From Spirochaetales bacterium (GTDB lineage Bacteria; Spirochaetota; Spirochaetia; DSM-27196; SLAA01): a stretch of DNA of 8,509 nucleotides. Position 1 is the stretch's first letter. Each line of letters opens with the position of its first letter. Shown here piece by piece: positions 4,274-8,509 of this stretch. The translations under genes and the position numbers were made by a program. The notes under the pieces were generated by a model, which searched no databases, had not been told where the DNA came from, and saw nothing but the letters and a program-made list of their open reading frames with translations. The stretch is from contig SLBH01000316.1 of assembly GCA_007126415.1 (NCBI GenBank), forward strand, positions 1 through 8,509, in the 5' to 3' direction.

Positions 4274-6934
4274 GTGGTTGGCGTTGTAGTTGTATCGCAT
4301 TCGCGTGATCTCGCGACTGCCTTGGTTGCCCTTGCGCGTCAGGCCGGTAACGACACGGTGCCGATAGCGTCGGCCGGAGGGGTGGGTGAGGAGCGCTCCG
4401 AGTTCGGAACCGACGCGGTTCAGATTTCCGAAGCAATCGCCTCGGTCTACAGCGACGACGGGGTCGTGGTGCTGATGGATCTCGGAAGTGCGATCTTGAG
4501 TTCCGAGACGGCACTCGAGATGCTGGACCCTGAGCAAACCGGTAAGGTGCGGTTCTGCCCCGCCCCAATTGTGGAAGGAACGATCGCAGCCTACGTACAG
4601 GCCGGTCTCGGCAGCGATCTCGACGCCGTATGTCGTGAGGCACGCGGGGCACTCGTCGCCAAGCAACAACAGCTCGGCGAGCAGCCGGATGATCTCGCCG
4701 GCGCCGAGACGGGGAAGGCGAACACCGGCACAACCGGCACAACCGGCGGAAGCGCCACAACCGCCGCTTCCGGCGCTTCCGGCGAGCGGCGATCCGCGGC
4801 CGATCTCCCGCGAGCCTCAGCAGAGCTGGTGGTGCGCACCGAGCATGGCTTGCACGCCCGCCCCGCGGCGTTATTGGTGCGCACGGTGGGGCGTTTTAAT
4901 TCCAAGGTTCGGCTTACCAACATTACGCGCTCGCGCGGGCCGGTGAACGCCGCGAGTGTGAATCGCGTCGCTACGCTCGGGGTGCGGTGCGACGACACCG
5001 TTGCGGTAGAGGCGCTGGGGCCCGACGCCGAGGCCGTTGTGGCCGCGCTCCGCGAGCTCTCTGAGAACCGTTTCGGTGAGCCTTCGCAACCGGCCTCGGC
5101 GGAACCCACGCGCGCAGCGCCTGCAACGGCGCCCGAGGGGCGGGAGGGGCCGGAGGGGCCGGCCGGCGACTCAAGCGGCGTGAAGGCGCGCGATGCATCG
5201 ACAGCGGTAGGAGGTGCGTCGGCTGTTGCAGTATCCGAAGGCGTGGCGCTCGGGCCGTTATACCGGGCGGAAGCGAGCCTGCCTGAGGTCGGCGAGGAGC
5301 GGGCCGATGATCCCGACCGGGAGCTCTCGCGGCTTCGTGCAGCTGTCGAGGCGGTCGGCAACGAGATCGAAGAACGCAAGCAGCGCATGGCGGCGCAGAC
5401 CGGCGGGTACGAAGCGGCGATCTTCGATGCGCATGAGTTAATTCTCCAAGACCCCGAGCTGCTTGATCGGGCGCAGCACGCGATCGAGACGCAGCGCCGG
5501 AGCGCGGCTACCGTGTGGCGTTCGCTGATCGAGGAGCTCGCAGCCGAGTATCGCGAGCTCGACGATGCGTATATGCAGCAGCGCGCCGGCGATGTGGAGG
5601 ATGTGGGACGCCAGGTTTTGCAGAGACTGTTGGGCGCCGGCAATGCGCTGCAGCAGCTCCAGCCGCCGCAAGGGAGCGTTCTGGTTGCGCAGGAGCTCAC
5701 CCCAACCGAAACCGCGGCGCTGGATCTCGACATCGTGGCGGGCATCATGACGGTAGCCGGAGGCCCCACCTCGCACTCGGCGATCATTGCGCGCGCGCTC
5801 GGCATTCCTGCGGTAGCCGGGATCAAACCTGCGGTGCTGGAAGCGCCGCTCGGCACCGAGCTTGGCCTCGACGCCGATCGGGCGTGCTACTGGGTGCGGC
5901 CCTCGGAGGCGGTTCGCTCCGAGCTTCAGAAAAAGCGTCGCGCCTGGGTCGCCGAGCGTCGCGAACTGCAGGCGCTGAGTCGTGAGGATGCCGTCACCGC
6001 CGACGGACTGCGTGTTCTCGTCGTCGCCAACATAGGATCGGTACGCGACGCCGAACCGGCGGTTGCAAACGGCGCCGAAGGGGTGGGGCTTGCTCGCAGC
6101 GAGTTTCTGTTTCTCGATGCGCAGCAGGCGCCCAGCGAGGATCAGCAGCTCGAAGCCCTGCGTGAAATCGGCGTGGTGTTCGGCGAGCGCCCCATCATCC
6201 TCCGTACGCTCGATCTCGGCGGCGACAAGCAGATCCCGTATCTAGACCTCCCGCGTGAGGCCAACCCGTTTCTCGGCGTGCGCGGGCTACGGCTGTCGTT
6301 GAAGCATCCACAGTTGTTTCGCAGCCAGTTACGCGCGGTGCTTCGCGCGGCCGCCGCGGCCGATTATCGAGTGATGTTCCCGATGGTCGCGGATCTCGCG
6401 GACTTCCAGGCGGCGCGGCGTGCGCTCGAGGAGGCGCACAACGAACTCAGTAGCGAGGGGATACCGCATCGTTGGCCGATACCGAGCGGTATCATGATCG
6501 AAACCCCTGCAGCGGTGATGCAGAGCGAGGTCTTGGCGCGGGAAGCGGATTTTTTCAGCATCGGTACCAATGATCTCACGCAGTACAGCATGGCGGCCGA
6601 GCGCGGCAATACAGACCTCGCGCGCTTTGCCGACCCCCTCCATCCGGCGATTCTCCGCATGATCGCTTGTGTCACCGACTCGGGTGCACGGCATCAGCGC
6701 TTGGTGGGCGTCTGCGGCGAGCTTGCCGGGGAACCCGAAGCGGCTCCGATACTGGTAGGGCTTGGTGTCGGCGAGCTGAGTTTGAGCGCCGCGGGCATCC
6801 CACGGATCAAACGGCTTCTGCGCTCAATCAAGAGCTCCGAGGCGAAGGATATCGCCGCGCAGGCTCTAAGCTGCGTCTCGGCCGCGGAAGTGCGCGAGCT
6901 CACGCAAGGATTTCTCGCGTCTCTTGAACGGTGA
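4274..6934 (+). CDS. dhaM: DhaM: fused EIIA-Dha / HPr / full-length PTS Enzyme I
   Basis: This 886-residue cytoplasmic phosphorelay protein relays PEP phosphate to dihydroxyacetone kinase. EIIA-Dha covers about 1-130, with H9 in VVVSHS and MDLGSAILSSE (68-78). A Gly/Thr/Ala/Ser linker follows. HPr covers about 182-265, with active H194 in EHGLHARPAA and S228 at the Ser46-equivalent position. After a second Pro/Glu/Gly linker, Enzyme I covers about 314-886. It has the phospho-histidine H501 in GGPTSHSAIIAR, and its PEP-binding half carries R608 (GLARSE), R644 (LRTLDLGGDK), E743 (IETPAA), GTNDLTQY (764-771), R777 and C814 (GVCGELAGE). E. coli DhaM has only a truncated EI part, so this version looks able to draw phosphate from PEP by itself. 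The GTG at 4274 gives the conserved start and is preceded by a weak AAGTGAG. No DhaL domain is present. Confidence 0.95.
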   Translation: MVGVVVVSHSRDLATALVALARQAGNDTVPIASAGGVGEERSEFGTDAVQISEAIASVYSDDGVVVLMDLGSAILSSETALEMLDPEQTGKVRFCPAPIVEGTIAAYVQAGLGSDLDAVCREARGALVAKQQQLGEQPDDLAGAETGKANTGTTGTTGGSATTAASGASGERRSAADLPRASAELVVRTEHGLHARPAALLVRTVGRFNSKVRLTNITRSRGPVNAASVNRVATLGVRCDDTVAVEALGPDAEAVVAALRELSENRFGEPSQPASAEPTRAAPATAPEGREGPEGPAGDSSGVKARDASTAVGGASAVAVSEGVALGPLYRAEASLPEVGEERADDPDRELSRLRAAVEAVGNEIEERKQRMAAQTGGYEAAIFDAHELILQDPELLDRAQHAIETQRRSAATVWRSLIEELAAEYRELDDAYMQQRAGDVEDVGRQVLQRLLGAGNALQQLQPPQGSVLVAQELTPTETAALDLDIVAGIMTVAGGPTSHSAIIARALGIPAVAGIKPAVLEAPLGTELGLDADRACYWVRPSEAVRSELQKKRRAWVAERRELQALSREDAVTADGLRVLVVANIGSVRDAEPAVANGAEGVGLARSEFLFLDAQQAPSEDQQLEALREIGVVFGERPIILRTLDLGGDKQIPYLDLPREANPFLGVRGLRLSLKHPQLFRSQLRAVLRAAAAADYRVMFPMVADLADFQAARRALEEAHNELSSEGIPHRWPIPSGIMIETPAAVMQSEVLAREADFFSIGTNDLTQYSMAAERGNTDLARFADPLHPAILRMIACVTDSGARHQRLVGVCGELAGEPEAAPILVGLGVGELSLSAAGIPRIKRLLRSIKSSEAKDIAAQALSCVSAAEVRELTQGFLASLER
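4724..4750 (+). repeat. 9-bp tandem repeat in the first DhaM linker
   Basis: ACCGGCACA occurs at 4724 and 4733, and a third, imperfect copy (ACCGGCGGA) follows at 4742. It encodes the Thr-Gly-Thr tract of the linker between EIIA and HPr. The unit is three codons, so slippage would keep the frame. Confidence 0.85.
4765..4782 (+). repeat. Second 9-bp tandem duplication in the first DhaM linker
   Basis: CGCTTCCGG is repeated exactly twice and encodes the ASGASG segment just before the HPr domain. Confidence 0.75.
5135..5159 (+). repeat. 9-bp-period repeat in the second DhaM linker
   Basis: GAGGGGC recurs at 5135, 5144 and 5153 with a period of 9. It encodes the EGREGPEGPAG segment between HPr and Enzyme I, again an in-frame three-codon unit. 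Confidence 0.75.
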
Positions 6935-6945
6935 TTTCTTCCCAT

Positions 6946-6975
6946 AAAAAAAGGCCGCGCTCGATGCGCGGCCTT
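6946..6975 (-). terminator. Intrinsic terminator of the betaine-binding protein gene (possibly bidirectional)
   Basis: AAGGCCGCGC (6951-6960) and GCGCGGCCTT (6966-6975) form a perfect 10-bp stem with a 5-nt loop. On the minus strand the stem runs into seven T residues (6946-6952), which is a strong terminator for the gene ending at 7019. On the plus strand only TTGCCTT follows, so it would stop dhaM transcripts, which end at 6934, less efficiently. Confidence 0.9.
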
Positions 6976-6982
6976 GCCTTCG

Positions 6983-7014
6983 GAACCTCAGACGAAAGCT
7001 CAGAGGTTCTGAGC
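6983..7014 (+). terminator. Overlapping hairpins, possible secondary stop for dhaM transcripts
   Basis: Two mutually exclusive stems share bases: GAACCTC (6983-6989) with GAGGTTC (7003-7009), and GCTCAGA (6998-7004) with TCTGAGC (7008-7014). The second is followed only by GGGTTT, so terminator strength is doubtful. Confidence 0.3.
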
Positions 7015-7018
7015 GGGT

Positions 7019-7891
7019 TTACGGAATCCAAGACTCCACGCGCTCGCGGTTCTCAGAGACCCAGCGTTCGGCGTTTTCCATCGGGTCGGCGCCGTCCTCT
7101 TCATTCCACAAGAGGATCTCTCCGAGCTCGTCGAGCGACCAGTAGAAGTTGTCGAGGAAGGCATGAACTTCAGGCATGTCTTCAGCGAGGCCCTGACGCG
7201 CAACCGCGCCGACGTACTCCTCGCCCCCGAACGAGCCTTCAGGATCCTCGAGGTACTTGAGCTCAAATGCGGCTTCCTTCCAGTGCGGTGTCCAACCGGT
7301 CAGCACAATCCACTCTTCGTTGCGGTAGGCGTCGCTGAGCGCCGCGGTCATGCTGGCGTCGCTGCCTTCTACGAGGGTGAGATCGAGATCGTAGTCACTG
7401 ATCGCGCTCTCGGCAGCCGACATGATTCCGGCGCCCGGATCAATGCCGATAATCTGTCCCCCGAACTCGTCGGCGTAATCGTTGAGGTCGGCGATGCTGT
7501 TTACGTCGTCTACGTAGGCCGGCACCATCAGTCCGATGCGAGCGCCGTTAACCGTAGCGCTCAATAGATCGACGCGGTCCTCGGTCTGCTCGAGGTAAGC
7601 CCCGTGCGTTCCCGGGAGCCATGCGGCGAGCATACCCTCTGCGTCACCGGCGGCGATACCTTCCCACATCGCGGCCGCGCTGACCGAGATCGTGTTAACA
7701 TCGTAACCCATCTCCTCGAGCACCACTTGCGCAACATATGTGGTCGCGATCGCGTCGGCCCATTCAACATACAGCAGGTCGACCTCGCCTGCGGGCTCGG
7801 CTTCGGCTTCACCGGCTCCTCCGGCAAACACCGTCACCGGAAGCGCAATCAGAAGCATCGTGACAGCTACAAGTAAAATAGCTTTTCTCAT
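7019..7891 (-). CDS. Glycine betaine/choline-type ABC transporter substrate-binding protein (OpuAC family)
   Basis: This 290-residue periplasmic solute-binding protein probably captures a compatible solute such as glycine betaine or proline betaine. Residues 1-23 form a signal peptide (MRK, a hydrophobic core, then TVFA). Cleavage is likely after FA-23, before GGAGEAEAEPAG. There is no cysteine at the cleavage region, so it should be soluble rather than a lipoprotein. Family features are VEWADAIAT (42-50), AAWLPGTHGAYLE (89-101) and LTGWTPHWK (197-205). W44, W91, W200 and W204 are candidates for the aromatic cage that holds quaternary ammonium groups. The mature protein is very acidic, which would suit a salty habitat. 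The ATG at 7891 follows AAGGAGG (7901-7907) with 9-nt spacing. It has its own promoter, leader and terminator. No permease or ATPase gene is next to it, so the rest of the transporter must be elsewhere. The exact substrate is inference. Confidence 0.93.
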   Translation of the reverse strand: MRKAILLVAVTMLLIALPVTVFAGGAGEAEAEPAGEVDLLYVEWADAIATTYVAQVVLEEMGYDVNTISVSAAAMWEGIAAGDAEGMLAAWLPGTHGAYLEQTEDRVDLLSATVNGARIGLMVPAYVDDVNSIADLNDYADEFGGQIIGIDPGAGIMSAAESAISDYDLDLTLVEGSDASMTAALSDAYRNEEWIVLTGWTPHWKEAAFELKYLEDPEGSFGGEEYVGAVARQGLAEDMPEVHAFLDNFYWSLDELGEILLWNEEDGADPMENAERWVSENRERVESWIP

Positions 7892-7915
7892 ACGGATAGT
7901 CCTCCTTGAAAACTG

Positions 7916-7960
7916 CGCACGGCATCAATAAAAGAGCGCTCCATGCGCCCGAACCGTGCG
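7916..7960 (-). promoter_or_regulatory. Structured 5' leader of the betaine-binding protein mRNA, attenuator-like
   Basis: In the minus-strand transcript, CGCACGG (7954-7960) pairs perfectly with CCGTGCG (7916-7922). Inside this helix, GGGCGC (7945-7950) and GCGCTC (7934-7939) form a 6-bp hairpin with one G-U pair, followed by UUUUAUU. The outer helix lies at the predicted RNA 5' end. The inner hairpin looks like a weak terminator. I recognise no known riboswitch class. Confidence 0.4.
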
Positions 7961-7970
7961 TGATAAAGGG

Positions 7971-7999
7971 ATAATACCGAATTTATGTCTTGTGTTCAA
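7971..7999 (-). promoter_or_regulatory. Sigma70-type promoter of the betaine-binding protein gene
   Basis: Minus-strand TTGAAC (7994-7999) and TATTAT (7971-7976, five of six) are separated by exactly 17 bp. The start point should fall near 7963, leaving a leader of about 72 nt. The -35 lies inside a 6+6 bp inverted repeat, GTCTTG-TGTT-CAAGAC (7987-8002), a possible operator. Confidence 0.75.
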
Positions 8000-8022
8000 G
8001 ACTTTTGCGTAAAAATCTTCGG

Positions 8023-8053
8023 AAAACCAATAGTACGGGTTGAAACTATTGGT
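8023..8053 (-). terminator. Hairpin terminator overlapping the stop codon of the 8046 gene
   Basis: ACCAATAGT (8026-8034) and ACTATTGGT (8045-8053) form a perfect 9-bp stem with a 10-nt loop. On the minus strand a short run of T (8023-8025, plus the last stem base) follows, then CC. The TAG stop lies inside the stem. The T tract is short, so the strength is moderate. It separates this gene from the downstream promoter at 7971-7999. Confidence 0.6.
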
Positions 8054-8509
8054 GTGCCGGTCGCCGGAGAATCCAGCTCTCGTCGGGGGTGGTCTTGGGG
8101 TGCGCACTCAGGTTCAGTTGAAAGAACCCACCGTGTTGATTGACCAATCGTTCGGTAGGTTCGCGGTCGGGCCCGAGCAGGCGAAACTCGCCGGGGGCAA
8201 TCGTGACGCTCGGGGTCGTCGGGCCGATGAGCTCAAGCGCGGTATCGGCGGTTATGGTATTGCGGACCTTCACCGCAAGCGGCGGCGACCACCCGTTTGC
8301 CGGGGCCGAGGGCTTCTGTTTCTCGGCGCCGGGTTCGGCGCTTTCGAGGTCCCGCTCCAAGCTGCCGAGAAACAGGTGCGTTCGTCGATAGCTCCCGACG
8401 GCAGGCGTTTCGATCTCATCACGGCCGAAATAGAAGCCGGTCGAGAACTCGCGATGGCTTACCGCAAACAGGTCGTCACGGAACGGATTCGGCAAACCGG
8501 GTGCGTCTA
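8046..8509 (-). CDS. Unrecognised protein, C-terminal part (5' end outside window)
   Basis: The frame is open from the window edge to a TAG at 8046-8048 and shows 153 complete residues. The only start-like codon near the edge is a TTG at 8493-8495 with no ribosome-binding site, and open coding sequence continues upstream of it, so the true start lies outside the window. Visible segments are NPFRDDLFAVSHREF and GFYFGRDE, then a charged, Pro/Ala-rich stretch. A strand-rich portion follows (LAVKVRNTITADTALELIG, then TIAPGEFRLLGP) and resembles a generic beta-sandwich. No membrane segment or catalytic motif is apparent. I do not recognise a family and assign no function. A terminator overlaps the stop codon, so the gene forms its own transcription end, separate from the betaine-binding protein gene. 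Confidence 0.7.
   Translation of the reverse strand, partial: DAPGLPNPFRDDLFAVSHREFSTGFYFGRDEIETPAVGSYRRTHLFLGSLERDLESAEPGAEKQKPSAPANGWSPPLAVKVRNTITADTALELIGPTTPSVTIAPGEFRLLGPDREPTERLVNQHGGFFQLNLSAHPKTTPDESWILRRPAHQ

Noticed and set aside
4591..5856. Long open frame (421 codons) on the minus strand opposite dhaM
   Set aside because: It is a GC-rich shadow: the translation is Ser/Ala/Arg-rich without domains, while the plus strand encodes a fully recognisable PTS protein.

Overview
This GC-rich window looks like ordinary chromosomal DNA from a free-living diderm bacterium, with a tentative lean towards Spirochaetota (Spirochaetaceae-like). The lean rests on the style of the periplasmic binding-protein signal peptide (an FA|GGAGE-type start to the mature protein, without a lipobox) and on the cytidylate-kinase-like/BON protein. 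Glycine-betaine binding and sodium-type amino-acid uptake would suit a salt-exposed habitat. The taxonomic and habitat guesses are inference. No tRNA, rRNA, CRISPR, insertion sequence or prophage was seen.

Layout: (i) 1-150, + strand: the C-terminal end of a sensor histidine kinase. It converges on (ii) a stand-alone CheY-like receiver gene (200-634, -). (iii) A GltPh-like acidic amino-acid/dicarboxylate:cation symporter (722-2017, -) lies upstream of the receiver gene. A strong intrinsic terminator (645-678) separates the two and ends only about 10 nt before the receiver start codon. (iv) Divergently, a cytidylate-kinase-like protein with a C-terminal BON domain (2253-3074, +). (v) A PTS-type dihydroxyacetone kinase operon, dhaK (3208-4212, +) and dhaM (4274-6934, +). 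It has a near-consensus sigma70 promoter, and a perfect 8+8 bp inverted repeat straddles that promoter. (vi) A convergent glycine-betaine/choline-type ABC substrate-binding protein (7019-7891, -) with its own promoter, structured leader and strong terminator. (vii) The C-terminal part of an unrecognised protein (8046-8509, -) running off the window.

How the genes work together: DhaM here is a complete PEP phosphorelay in one polypeptide (EIIA-Dha, HPr, and a full-length Enzyme I including the PEP-binding domain). The phosphate would normally pass to the ADP bound in DhaL and then to dihydroxyacetone held on the DhaK histidine. No dhaL is present: dhaK and dhaM are 61 bp apart, dhaM carries no DhaL domain, and the operon ends after dhaM. 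This missing subunit, together with the self-contained EI-HPr-EIIA fusion, is the most unusual biology in the window. The rest is largely recognisable housekeeping or accessory metabolism, with some notable regulatory architecture.
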